Source of the DNA: Sphaerolaimus hirsutus
Taxonomy: Eukaryota > Nematoda > Chromadorea > Monhysterida > Sphaerolaimidae
Direction of reading: 5' to 3'
Assembly: GCA_964036195.1 (NCBI GenBank)
Contig: OZ038458.1
Location: 20,225,832-20,289,831 of the forward strand
Length of the DNA stretch: 64,000 bases
Shown here: one piece after another, positions 31,883-43,794 of the stretch
Layout: each line of letters starts with the position of its first letter
Numbering within the stretch: the first letter of the stretch is position 1
Notes under the pieces: generated by a model
Databases searched by the model: none
What the model saw: the letters and a program-made list of their open reading frames with translations, nothing else
What the model was told of the DNA's origin: nothing
Made by a program: the position numbers and the translations under genes

Positions 31883-32326
31883 TGGGGTTCAAACGGGATT
31901 GACGTTTCGGGATCGGGATTGCCTTTGTGAGATTTCGGGATCGAGATCGCCATTTTTTTGGGATCGGGATGGGGACTTTGGATAATGTTCTGGTAGTGAA
32001 GGTATTTCGCTAAATTTGCATAAAAAGGGCCTAAAACACTTATTATTCCAGAGAAGTGGTAAATGATTCTTTCTGGATTCTGGATGTTTCCGTAAATACA
32101 TATATCTCGGTGCTAAAGAGTCTTTTGGCAAATTATCCGGTATCAGGATCGGAATTAGGTCAAGTTTTCGGGGTCCGCGATTGGGCTTTAAAATGTTTCG
32201 GGATCGGGATTGGCTTTTTTTGAAATTTCGGGATCGGGATTGGGGTTTCAAGATCGAGAACGGGACTCCAAAATCCCGAAATTTCTCGTGATTCGAGATC
32301 AGGATCGGGATCCCTTTTGAACCCTA
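31883..32326. mobile_element. hAT-like MITE with (GGGATC)n arrays, older
   Basis: TGGGGTTCAAACGGGATTG ... CCCTTTTGAACCCTA; flanks ACCAGCTC / ACTAGCGC are diverged. Repeats are more degenerate than in 37337-37908. Confidence 0.65.
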
Positions 32327-32370
32327 ACTAGCGCCTGATTTGAAGGGGGATTTGACGCTTGTCTGTCCAG

Positions 32371-32460
32371 GTGCCAGTCCCAAGCCCTGTAAAGGTTCAA
32401 GTCAAGTGTCAAAAATCATGTAAAATGTCATACAAATTGACACTAGTCTTAACACTTTAC
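32371..32460 (+). mobile_element. CWG-family MITE fragment
   Basis: Left end GTGCCAGTCCCAAGCCCTG after CAG (32368-32370). No matching right end recognised. Confidence 0.5.
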
Positions 32461-33510
32461 TGGGCTTGGCGCTGCCCCCAGGGGTGTTTTGTATGCACTG
32501 CACTGGTGGAAATTTCCATAGGTGTTTGATGTCCAGGTATGGCTAATGTGCAATGGTTATTCAATTGACCAATATATTACTATTTAGGGCAAAGCCAACT
32601 TTGTCATGCTTAAAAGGTGAAAAAAGCCTGAAATATTACTATTCGGGCATATTTGTAATTATATGGTGATATTCTGAGGTTTTTCATCATTGAGAGATTT
32701 TGTCAGTTATTTAGTCATATTTTCTTAGATGCACATTTATTAATTATATATATTTATTAGGTTGGAAAGAAAGTTCTTTTCAACTACAACTGAAAGGAAG
32801 TCCTAGAATCGGAAATAACTTTCATTCCAACCATATATAGGTAATTATTGAGATTTAATTATGGTTTCTTTCTAGAGATTATCTGAGATAATATTTAATC
32901 ACATTTTCTCAACTCATTTTTTATTGCTAACTGGGTTCTTTGTAAATGCCATGGCAAATTCATGCCAAAATTCCCCCCTTCCCTCGCTTTTATCATGCCC
33001 TAAAGCAGATGGCGTTTTCACAGCTTTGTTATATTCCTCTGTTATGAACTGTTTCCAGGCTGTAAATATTTTGTTCATATGCCTTCTATTTGTGTACACA
33101 TCTGCCCTCCCCCATGGGATATTGAATCATGCAGTTTTGAGCACGTTATTTCTACACTTTTCATTTCCTAACCCTTTCGAGGCAAGAAAGCCATCAAAAC
33201 TAGGTGAAAAATATCTAAAAATAAGTATATAGGTAAATAAACATAGCTAAATTTAGTTTAAAATAGGCAATAACTTTTGAAGCTATTTTGAAGGTGAGAA
33301 TTGGCCCGAGAAAAGTTATAACATTAGTGATTTTGTATAAAAATTGGCCCGAAATCGTTCAAAATTTCCACCACATATGTAGCTGGAGCGTTTGCTCCCC
33401 AATTTGTTCAGCCCTCGCCCTCACCATTGGTGCCAATTAGGTATTGAAAAAAACGTTTTTTCAACGACCCCGTTTAAAAAAACAGTGAAGGAAACTCCAG
33501 CCACCCATAG
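32461..33510. other. No gene recognised
   Basis: AT-rich; contains TAGTTAATTATA-like words and scattered degraded repeat ends near 33420-33480. The open frame at 32924-33232 lacks any recognisable domain. Confidence 0.5.
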
Positions 33511-33669
33511 TATACTCCAGTGACATTACACCTTACAACGAATTCTACCATATCCCATCTGAATAAAAGAACAAACCAAAAAAATTTTCATCATATCAAA
33601 TTGCTTTGATAAATATAATTAACAAATTTTTTTGTTTCTTCTTTTATTCAGATGGGATATTGTAGATTT

Positions 33670-34058
33670 CGGGCGTGCACTGATACGCACACGTGCCCGA
33701 TACGCACATATGCCCGTTTTTTTCACTTGACACTTTTTCAAGTGATTTTCAGATATGAGTAAAGTGAAAAAAAGTTGCGCAATGACATTAGTAAACTTTT
33801 TTCACTTCACTCATATCTGAAAATCACTTGAAAATGTGTCAAGTGAAAAAAAACAGTGAAAAATAGCCATTTTTCACTGTTTTTCATTTGACACATTTTC
33901 AAGTGATTTTCAGATATGAGTGAAGTGAAAAAGTTCACTAATGTCATTGCGCAACTTTTTTTCACTTTACTCATATCTGAAAATCACTTGAAAAAGTGTC
34001 AAGTGAAAAAAACGGGCATATGTGCGTATCGGGCACGTGTGCGTATCAGGCCTGCCCC
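33670..34058. mobile_element. 389-bp near-perfect palindrome with 8-bp TSD
   Basis: Starts CGGGCGTGCACTGATACGC, ends with the complement; TSD GTAGATTT (33662-33669, 34059-34066). Each arm is itself a hairpin of TCACTTGACA / TGTCAAGTGA and TCAGATATGAG / CTCATATCTGA. Confidence 0.85.
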
Positions 34059-34087
34059 GTAGATTTCATTGTAAGGTGTAATGTTGC

Positions 34088-34488
34088 CAGGGGTCTCCTA
34101 GGGGGGGGGGGCTGCCCCCCCAAATCGCTCAGCTATCTATCTATCTGGAGTGGTTTTTCAGAAATTTTGCCCCAAGTTTCGCTCAAAATCACTAATTTTC
34201 GCACCTTTTTATAGTTTTTCACCTTTAGAATCCTGCTTTCCGGCTATATACATGTTTGTATACCTATTTTTAGCTATTTTAAACCTACTTGGCTACTTTG
34301 GACTGATTATTAGCGATTTTTCCCCTTTCTGCCTTCTTAACCTTGACAAAGCATACATATTGTGCCCCCGCCAGCACCCCCCAAGCCCCCCCGGCCCCCC
34401 CAGAAAAATTTTCAGCTATCTATCCCTCCGGAGGAGCGATTTGCTATCTAACCAGCCCCCGCGAGGGCCAAAATATTGGAGACCCCTG
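34088..34488. mobile_element. hAT-like element, CAGGGGTCTCC family
   Basis: CAGGGGTCTCCTAGG ... TTGGAGACCCCTG; TSD AATGTTGC (34080-34087, 34489-34496). CAGCTATCTATCTATC and CGGAGGAGCGATTT words are typical of the family. Confidence 0.88.
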
Positions 34489-34506
34489 AATGTTGCTGGA
34501 GTATAT

Positions 34507-34784
34507 CTATGGTTTAAAAGTTGCTCAAATGCTTGTAGCATGCTAACGCACCTCGCAGCCCCGCCGCTTTGTTATAATGTCATGCTTTCGTGCATGTGAT
34601 AAGGGGGATCCGATCCCGCATGCACCTGCTGCCAGCGGCACTGCAAAGTCTGGCTGCAACGCAGTGTGCCGCGGGAAGGAAGTATCGATGCGGGGCGCTT
34701 GTAAGCGCTTTGTAGTGCGCTGCCGCGTTGGATGTGCCGTTCGGCCGGTGCGGCGGGTTGCCGTCGGGTCGGTCGCATTTTTTA
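34507..34784. other. GC-rich island of unknown role
   Basis: About 230 bp rich in CpG with several short open frames and no family resemblance. Similar isolated GC-rich patches are at 36470-36660, 38757-39060, 39740-39830 and 40640-40800. They could be 5' exons or regulatory DNA of the NKCC gene; no evidence decides. Confidence 0.4.
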
Positions 34785-35258
34785 CTTTTACTCGATAAAT
34801 ACGTATACTCGAGTACAGTGTAAATACGTTTACGTTTCGTCCAAAAAAGTTCCGGTACTCTCTTTTACGTATACTTTTTGAAACTACTCGAGTACAGAAA
34901 ACGTATTTCGGATCATATTTTATATAGATTTTAAAGGCATACAACGGGAAAAAGGGAGAAAGTTTGCTAAAATATGAGAAACTAATCGAAAATGGGTATA
35001 AAACCAAATATATAGTCAAAAAATTGCGTAAAATAGGCAAAAAGTTACGAAAATGAGTGATTTTGAACGAAAATTTTGGCGACATTTGGTCAAAATTACT
35101 CACGTTTACGTTTTCTGAGTTGAAAAGTACGTTTACTCACGAGTAAAAGTAAAAAATTTACTTAACGTTTCTTTACCCAGGGAGTTAGTAAAAGATAAAT
35201 ATTTACTTTACGTTTACGTATACTTTGAAAAAAGTTCGGTACTTTTAACAACTCTGGT
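34785..35258. mobile_element. AGTTGTTAAAAGTAC-family repeat
   Basis: TACGTTTACGTATACTTT words and an end CTTTTAACAACTCTGG. Same words recur at 11400-11455, 25850-25890, 45549-46215 and 46448-46920, always with ACTCGAGTA and GAGTAAAAGTA. Ends not fixed. Confidence 0.5.
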
Positions 35259-35454
35259 CGGGCGGCCGGCCGTGCAGTGCATGCATCAACTTGTACACCT
35301 TGCTGACCGCTTGCGAGCTGCCGCGTGCGCGTGACAACACGTTATTTTGTAGCCCATCAAACCTGCGCACTTTTGCGTTCCTAGCGAAATATTTCTGGTA
35401 TCTGGACTTCGTGAGCCCTGCGTGAAAAGCCGGTAAGGTAGTAAGGATCCTTAC

Positions 35455-36160
35455 TAGGGATGGAAAAAAGCGCTTTTTTTAACGACCCCGCTTTTTAAAA
35501 AAAAAAGCGCTTTAAAAAAAAACGCGCTTTTTTCGCTTTTTTTCAAAAAATGTCAAGACGGTACCTAAAAAGTTCCCAAATAGGGTTCTGCGTGAATATA
35601 TACAGGTATATCAGACAAGTGGTAGTACTTGTGATGATATATAGCCATAGAATGGCTGTGTAATCATGCGATAGCATTATAAGTCCTTATTTCTGCCACA
35701 AAAGTCCAATTTTCTGTTGACTCATTATGTATATCGCTGTTTGTGTATGTTTCATGACGTCTAGTGAAGTTAGGCATGGAATAGTGCTTAAATAACGTTC
35801 TAGAGAAGGCTAATGCATGACAGTGATGTTACACTCTGTAGAAGTATGTGGGAGCACATTGGCTGGATATAATATACTAGACTGACATATCACAACTTAT
35901 TATTACATGATACCATGCAGGAATAGAAGCAATGGCACTAAAAATGCCACAAAACCAATGAAAACAACCACCAATGGCAATTTGCATGTGAAATTGCGCG
36001 CTCGCGCGCGAAAAAATTGCAAAATACCTAGTGCACAAGCTCAAAATTTTTTGCCAGCGCTTTTTTTAAAAAAAAGCGCTGGGACCCTAGCGCTTTTTTT
36101 AAAAAAAAAGCGGCGTTTTTTTAAAAAAAAGCGCTTGAAAAAAAGCGCTGGCCATCCCTA
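35455..36160. mobile_element. hAT-like MITE with (GCGCTTTTTTT) arms
   Basis: TAGGGATGG...CCATCCCTA, TSD ATCCTTAC (35447-35454, 36161-36168). Same family as 21485-22199. Confidence 0.85.
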
Positions 36161-36171
36161 ATCCTTACCTA

Positions 36172-36437
36172 CCGTATTTACCCTAATAATTCCCCTGGGG
36201 GATTACTTTTCGTCGGACTATTTTTATGTTTATGGGGAAATTATTCAGGGGGTAATATTATTTCATCAACATTTTTAAGCATGTTTCTTTCAACCCATTT
36301 CGGAACGTATGCTTCAATAATATCGTATTTATGTTGAAATTGGACATTGTATAATATTTCCTAAGGGCAGTCTTTCAAGGGGGGATTTATTTGTTCCTCA
36401 CTCGTCTAACAGGGGGGAATTATTCCAGTAAATACGG
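36172..36437. mobile_element. TA-target CCGTATTTAC MITE
   Basis: CCGTATTTACCCTAATAATT ... AATTATTCCAGTAAATACGG with TA on both sides (36170-36171, 36438-36439). It begins two bases after the 8-bp TSD of the neighbouring hAT-like element. Confidence 0.75.
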
Positions 36438-37336
36438 TACTTATATATATATATACACTAGCTGGATTTGACTTGCGTGCAACTGATAAAAGTATCCGAT
36501 AAAATCGGCCGCGCCCCGCGCATGTAAATAATCGCGTCGATTTTGTGACGTTGGAGCTGCAAAGTCGACCATTGCGCTGCGCTGCTCGGAACGCATGCAA
36601 ACTAGTGGAACGTGTTCCAAGGGCCGTCTGGTCCGCTAGCGTTCGCGTTTCTAACTGCATCAATTCGGAGACTGTTCTAGTGGTATTCGATTTCCTTATT
36701 AGCTAGATATTTTGTTTCCGCCAGTCAACTCAAACCATGGAGTGGATAGTTCGATGTGGAGTATTTTTGTTGATGAATAACTTGCTGATCTGTTTTTATT
36801 TCAGTTTTGTCTACTTATTAGTTATTACAGCAAAAAATATTTATATATCTATGTGAAAATTATGCAAATATTTTTTACGCGTTACATGTCTTAAATGCCA
36901 TCAAAAAGACAGGTCAGGAAAGATATCCAGTGTTTCACAACCCTACTCTGAATTGCATACTTGAACGACTTATCCAATGTTGCTGGTTGCCTGGATGCGT
37001 CATGGTATACTCCCGATTTGTCTTGATCATTGTTAACTCGTACTTATCTGCCCAATGCAACGGTGTCACCTGGATGCGTTTCACCAGCAGGCAGCCTGGC
37101 TGAGAGGGTCTTGATTTTGATATCTGTGTGTGTTAAAATGGGGAAAAAGCCAGAATTACCAAACCAGTAGGTACCAAACTTTTTTTTAAGTATACATAAA
37201 TGTAAAGTATTTTTACTCACCCCTGAGTACAGAAAACATGATATAAAGTCTTTTACTTTTACTCATCATAAAATGAGTATTCTAGACTTTTATTTTTGAG
37301 AAAAGAAGAAATTTGAGAATATCCTAAACATCCACA

Positions 37337-37908
37337 TAGGGTTCAAACGGGATTGACTTTTCGGGATCGGGATCGGGATTCACTTTTTGAGATTTTGGGA
37401 TCAGGATCGGGATTGGGGTTTCGGGATCGGGATCGGGATTGGTATTTTGAGATTTCGGGATCGGGATCGGGATTGGCCGGGATTGGGGTCACGGGATTGG
37501 GATCGGGATTGGCATTTTTTCGGGATCAGGATTTGGGTCTAGGGATAGAGATTTTCATCACTGTTCTGGCATTCACAGTTGTTCATAAAGGTATCAAAAC
37601 ACTGTTGGATGCCAGAAAAGTGACATAAAATGGACGCTGGGGGTTTGCGTTCACATTTTTGCACGCAAAAATGTCATTTTTTCACCTTTTATAATTTCCA
37701 CTATTTTTTCCAGGATCGGGATCCCGGACTTGGGAGATTCTCGGGATCGGGATCAGGATTTGAAAGTTTTCGGGATCGGGATCGGGATTGGTATTTTTGG
37801 ATTTCGGGATCGGGATCGGGATTGGGGTTTCGGGATCGGGATCAAGATTGGGACTGCTAAATCCCGGAATTTCACGGGATCCGGGATCGGGATCCCATTT
37901 GAACCTTA
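37337..37908. mobile_element. hAT-like MITE with (GGGATC)n arrays
   Basis: TAGGGTTCAAACGGGATTG ... CCCATTTGAACCTTA; flanks CATCCACA / CGTCCACA. Core CAAAACACTGTTGGATGCCA is shared with 44286-44696, in opposite orientation. Confidence 0.78.
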
Positions 37909-38260
37909 CGTCCACATCAAAACATTTCAAAACATTCAACAATCACATGAACTAATTGTTGCTTCTATTTGACTCCGCCTTCTTTTTTTCTAAATATCTT
38001 TGTTTTTGTGAAAGACTCTTCAAGGAAACACATTGGCACTTGGCATGTTAGCACATAAGATATGAGTATGTGCAGATGTAAACTGTGCTGCCCACAGAAT
38101 AGACCCCATAAAATTATTCTTTTGTAAATGTTTAGAATGTAAGCTATCTAGCAAAACCTTTTATTATTTTCAGTTATCTGATTCTGACTTGCTCTAAACA
38201 TAGGAGTTTCCCCAATTTTTATGCATGTTTTGTGTGGCATACAGACAAGCTAAATTCAGA

Positions 38261-38638
38261 CAGGGCCGTATCCAGGGGGGGGCGGGGGGGGGGGGCTGCA
38301 GCCCCCCCCCTCCCAGGGTGAGACCAGGAAGTGACCAGAAAATGCAACTTTTTCAACGTCAGTGTAAAAAATCTTCACCGGATATAAGTTATTATCATCA
38401 GATTTGCTCCATGTGGCCGCAAATCATTAGAAATGTTGTGCTTTTTGCTGTTTTGTATGTATATTTACATACATATACAGCGTTCCATGGCGCTGACGCC
38501 AACGCCAATGGCGCCATGGCGTGGCGCCTACTAATGGCGCCAGCGCCATGGCGCCATTCCGCCACTATGTAGCTAACCCCTCGCCAGGCTCCATAAACAA
38601 GCAGCCCCCCCCACTCAAAAATGCTGGATACGTCCCTG
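38261..38638. mobile_element. hAT-like MITE, CAGGGMCGTATCCAGG family
   Basis: Ends CAGGGCCGTATCCAGG / GCTGGATACGTCCCTG with TSD AATTCAGA (38253-38260, 38639-38646). Inverted orientation relative to the copy B element at 21241. Confidence 0.88.
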
Positions 38639-39063
38639 AATTCAGATGTTTTTAATGTGAATTTGTAAAATCCATTTAAAAAAACACAACATGCCGTGGA
38701 CAAAAATGCACTGGACAACAATGCACAAGCAAAACTTCCACAGGAAAAATTTGACCGCAGCTGGGCGCTGGTGTGTGTTTCTTGGCTCGGCTGCGCTCCG
38801 GGCACCGCACCCGCGCCCCATGAAGCATTGTCAATGCAGCCGCTTCTGGATTATTCATGCTCTACCCCCGCTTGTGTTTTTGGCTCGCGCGATCCCTTGC
38901 GAACGCGTCGTTTCCCCTCGGATCTTTCCTGCCCCCGCCATATGTAGCCTCAATGCATAAATTTGTACGGATTGATTCATTTGTAAGCGAAGCATGCCTG
39001 TGTGCTGCGCGAGTGAGCTTTGAAGTGCTGCCATGACGCTCGCGCGGCCTGCCCACCTAAGTA

Positions 39064-39649
39064 CCGTATTTCCTCTAATTACCCCCTGGTATTAACCCCC
39101 CCCCCCTCCTCGAAATACCCCCCGGTTTTTTCTAGCTGAGGAAAAACTAAACCCCACCCCCTCGAAAGTCTGGAATAAGGTTCATTGTGTATGCAATGTA
39201 TTTACATGATGTATTAATTCAGTTGCTACCAATTTGCATCGTAGCTACACATACCGTATTTCCTCGAAATACCCCCCCCCCCCCCGAAATACCCCCCCTC
39301 AAAATGAGCACTATGTATTTATGGTCCGGGAAATGCATCACAGACGTTCAAAACACTTATACAAGGCTGTAAAATCTTATAAATGGTGGTTATTGTTCCA
39401 TTTGTCACGTTTTTCTCTCAAAATTGTCACTCTGAAAAAATAAACTCCCCGGGGGGTAATTCGAGGAAATACGGTAGACTAGTTTGTGTGGCCATCTATG
39501 TTTATAAATGGGTGTGTAAAAGCTCATCTTTACTACCATCCGTCTCAAAAATTTCTGGGGAAATGATAAAACCACCCTCGAAAAAGCCCCCCTCAAAATT
39601 CGCACCCCGAAAAAAATAAACCCCCCGGGGGTATCTCGTCGAAATACGG
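39064..39649. mobile_element. TA-target CCGTATTTCC MITE with a second copy nested at 39254-39474
   Basis: Outer CCGTATTTCCTCTAATTACC ... CGTCGAAATACGG; inner CCGTATTTCCTCGAAATACC ... TTCGAGGAAATACGG flanked by TA. Confidence 0.7.
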
Positions 39650-39839
39650 TGAATACTTTGGCCGTATCATAGCACCGCGTCCCGTTGACGTGTCTAGTCA
39701 TTCCTTTCTGACAGTCAGACAGTGCATAATATACGTTTGTGTGTTTTGTGCCGTCGCGCCGCGGCGGCATCTGCCGCATCTGAATGGACCGGCCGCGCGG
39801 CAGCTGTCTGCAGCGCAGCGCGCAGCGAGTAGCGACCTT

Positions 39840-40627
39840 TAGGGTGGCAGAATTTACCGTACCGTACCGTACCGTACCGCATTTTTGGGAAATTTACCGT
39901 ACCGTACCGTACCGTTTACAGCACTTTTGGAAATTTACCGTACCGTACCGCGTACCGCATTTTCCAAAATTTACCGTACCGTACCGTGTACCGCACTCAT
40001 TTACCGCAGTAAATGCGGTAAATTTGACTCAGATTGACCTTAAATATGGCAATTTCTTTATGACAATTAATGTGGTGTTTTGAATTTTTTTGCACGCAAG
40101 CGCGCAAATTTCACAACACTGTTTTCCTGATTTGAAGCCCTTTCATTTCATTGATATAATTCATGATTTACATTGGTATAAAGTGTTTATAAAATCAAGC
40201 CATGTGCTTCAACACGCTCTTTAAGTGTAAATTTCACATACTTTTGGCAATTTTTCACCACTTTTAGCAATTTTTCTTCCTTTTCTTCCTTCTACACCTT
40301 GAATAAACCTATATATTGAGCCCCTACATTGTGCGTAATGGAATTTTATGTCATCATACTGTTATTGTGTTCTTAAGTCCATTTATCAAATTGTGTCATT
40401 GAATTTGGTGTCAATTTATGAAGTAAAAGTTGTCTGTAGTCCTGCATTGATACATTTCTGACAATCGGAAATTTACCGTACCGTACCGCGTACCGCACTT
40501 TTCAGATTTACCGTACCGTACCGTTTACCGCAAAATTGAAGATTTACCGTACCGTACCGTTTACCGCAAAATAGAAAATTTACCGTACCGTACAGTTTAC
40601 CGCAAGGCCGTACCGTCTGCCACCCTA
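39840..40627. mobile_element. hAT-like MITE with (TACCG)n arrays
   Basis: TAGGGTGGCAGAATTTACCG ... CCGTCTGCCACCCTA; TSD GCGACCTT (39832-39839, 40628-40635). Both arms are TACCGTACCG arrays broken by spacers such as CATTTT; about 400 bp core without genes. Confidence 0.88.
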
Positions 40628-40862
40628 GCGACCTTTGCTAATACTTTAAGTAGCCCGGATTTACCTTCGCCGCGGCGACCGCGCGAACGAACGTCATATT
40701 TTTAATCCGTAATCGCTTCGCCGCGATGTTGGCGTTCGCATGCGCTCACTTCATTCGTAAAAATACGGTAGTCGGTGGCCGGTAGCCTCGCGTCGCCCCA
40801 GGATAGTGAAAAAGCGCAAAATTTTGTGAAAATTAATTACCTTCGAATTGGTGCCAAAGGCC

Positions 40863-41107
40863 CTACACACACTAGTTTTCACCGTGATTGATATGAAAAC
40901 TGAAATGGCGACATGACGACATCCAGCCTACTTATATTGTATGCTACCTATATGTGTTTTAGTGCTCAAATTTTCAAATTTTAATTTTCATTAATTTAAA
41001 TTTAAATTTAAATTAGGTAGATTAAATTATTCAACCGTGTTCGTTAATTTAGAGTTGAAAAAATTTCAGTTTTCACATGAAGTCACGGTGAAAACTAGTG
41101 TGTGTAG
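40863..41107. mobile_element. CACACACTAGTTTTCAC palindromic MITE
   Basis: Ends CTACACACACTAGTTTTCAC and GTGAAAACTAGTGTGTGTAG; the core is AT-rich. Related to the CACTAGTTGACA family by its outer bases only. Confidence 0.65.
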
Positions 41108-43794
41108 GCACAAAATTGCTTTTTGGTGTTGTTCAAACGCTGGTGGGGCGAGCTCGTGCTTTTTTTCAAACTTCACTTTTTAAAATCGCTTTTTTTGTCA
41201 GTCGGAATGATTCCTGTAGAGAGGTAACATTTAGTTGATTTTCTTGCATAGAAGTGCTCCTAAAATATTGCCGGTGCCAGTTGTATCGAAGTTGAAATGC
41301 TTCTTGAACCGACTCTGTTTTTATTTCCATTGATGAGCTCCCATGTGGACGACCTGGGGCCAATTCCCCCAGTGAAAAAGTGGCGAGAGAAGTGGTAGTT
41401 GTAGATTAAGTGACCGGTAAAGTGGTGATTTGTAAGTAAATATAGTAAAATTATAAGCGGAAAGTAAATATATACAGGATACTGCTAGTCACTTTAGCTT
41501 ACTTGTCACTTTACTTGCAACTACAACCCACTTACCACTTTACTTGTCACTTGTCCACTTGCGGACTTAGCATCTGGTGTGCTGTTCTGTGGGCGCATTC
41601 ACTGCTGCTTCAATGCGTCTAGTTGGCTAATGTGTTGCTCGCTGCCAACATGCACGGTGCACCCCACTGCTTGCGTATCATCCCTTTTCAAACGGAAATA
41701 TGTATCCTTCCACAGGCTGAATATATCTCATTTTTAATGAGCCATAGGCTGAGTCAGCGATGACTGGCAGTTGTCCTAATTTCTAATTTCCCTCCAAATG
41801 TACCTATTTATGTATTTATGTAGTCATTTTATTTTTTACACCAGTGTATGTGTATTCAATTGTGTGATTCAACCAGCTACATGCCACACTGCCTCACTCA
41901 TATCTAAATATTTTAAATATGGTATTTGGTAGATTTTTCCAAACTTTGGTAAGTGTGTCACCTCTTTTTTCAAAAAGGTGTTTTTCAAAAAGGAATTTCA
42001 AGAATACTGATAGAAGTATTTAGGTACAGCAGCAGTTCAGTATTTTGGGGACAGTGGTTTCTTATCAGCATGTAGCCCACTAAGGTTATATAAAACTTTG
42101 AAATGAATACTTGGGAATAATTGAATAGAGGATTTAAGTGGTGATGAAAATGTACTCAACAAGCATTTTATGTCTCCACAGCCTGTGTAATAAAATTATT
42201 GACTGAGCTTCCTACAAAATATTTTGTATAGGCTAATTTCAGTGCAAATATAAATATGCTGCACTACTTTGCTGGACAGATAAATATTATTATCACCAGA
42301 TGGCCACTTATCCCACGTGTTTTGCATATATTTGAATTGATTGAGTTTTTTTGAATTTTTGAAAGCTTGTTCAGTTGAATATAATTTATGTATTATATGT
42401 TGTATCATCCCATTTCCTTATAATCTGCATAGTTTATTACACTTTTTCAAATTACAATGACTGGCTGCTTGAGAAACGGCACTTTCAAAAACAACAATAA
42501 CTTTGATTTGATAACTTAGATATTCATGTTCAGTTCTTACTACAAATTTTGTTGGCGCAATGCAGCACTTTTCTGCAGCACCACAGTCAGATCACAATTA
42601 AACATCTTCATTATAATATATAGATTGATATTTGCCAAAGGGGTGACATTTGCGAAAACACATGTAAGATTGTGTGGCCTTGAGGTGCGTCTGGGAACTG
42701 ATTAGTGTACAGGGACTATTAGAGTAAATGGTTATCACAGGTCATAGGTGGCAAATGTCATGAAAAATATCAATTGCCACGCAAAGTGTCAAAAGTCATG
42801 TCAAACCTACATTTGCCATTTTCCAAGGCAATTTACATGACTTTTGACACTTTACATGACCCTTGACATTTTACAGGGCATTTCCCAGGGTCTGGGACTG
42901 CTCCCAGGCTGCCAACATGTGAATCGCTGCAGTGCAATGCTTGCGATACAAGTAGCGCTGCACTGCACCAGTGCGGTTTGCGAGCGACCGTGCAAAAACA
43001 ATACTCGGCGCAAATTTCGTTCACAATTTAGTTGCTGTTCACTTCGATTTCGGTCCGCCTGTAACGCTCAGATGCGTTTTCGCCGCTGAAAATGTGGAGT
43101 GTGCGTTGTTTATGAGCTACGCGTGTCTTTGCGGTGCACTGCCGTTTGATGTTTTCCCGACAGAGTGCTTTTTTATGGCTTTTGGGTGAAGTTCGGGCCA
43201 CATATTGTATCGACAATAATTTTTTTAGTTTCCTGTGTATTTTCATGTTTAATATCGGTATCGTTGAATTTTTTTTACCTTTTCAACCCTACTATTTTTT
43301 TTGTTGATATTCCAGCATTTTTAATGACGTTAGCGGCATTAAGCGTCACAAAAAATCTTATTTTACTGCTATTTGTGTATCACTTGCTTTTATTTGTTTC
43401 TTGCTCTGCACCCCGCTCTTTATGAATAAATATTTATTTTGCCGTTTTTATTTGTTTCGAGTTGATAAGACGGCCCCGATATCATCATAACATGCATGGG
43501 TTCGCACGAGTTTTTTAAACAACGTTTTCAAAAACGACGTACAAAACATTTTTAAAGAGTACTTTTACAGTGCTGATTCGCTAGATTATTTTTGCGAAAA
43601 ATTGCACGGAAGCGTACAATTGCGCGTACAAATTACAAAGTTTGTGGAGTTAAATATTTCTCATTGTTTGCGCCATTTTCCTGTATATTAATTCAGCCAT
43701 GTTTTGAAGTATGAGAAATCACTATCTGTGTGTTCACCATCTCTTCTAACCTTATTGTGACTAGAGATGAAAAAATCCCTACCCTACTTGTGAC
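40864..43794. other. No gene recognised
   Basis: Two MITEs (40863-41107, 42725-42892), an inverted GTCACTTTACTTG / AAGTGGTAGTTG repeat (41365-41570), and otherwise AT-rich DNA. A CpG-rich patch at 42900-43000 resembles one at 60870-60990 in base use only. Confidence 0.45.
42725..42892. mobile_element. CWG-family MITE, left end eroded
   Basis: Right end CAGGGTCTGGGACTGCTCC followed by CAG. The interior has the family's CATGACTTTTGACACTTT words in inverted arrangement. The left boundary is approximate. Confidence 0.5.

Larger units (their letters stand above)
33511..34506. mobile_element. Composite element TATACTCCAG...CTGGAGTATA
   Basis: Outer arms TATACTCCAGTGACATTACA and, split by the 34088 insertion, TGTAATGTTGC/TGGAGTATA. 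Inner arms contain CCCATCTGAATAAAAGAAC inverted. It hosts both the palindrome 33670-34058 and the hAT-like element 34088-34488. Confidence 0.65.

Noticed and set aside
43165..43425. Hydrophobic 86-residue frame suggesting a membrane protein
   Set aside because: T-rich DNA encodes Phe/Leu/Val by chance; no homology, splice context or supporting neighbour.
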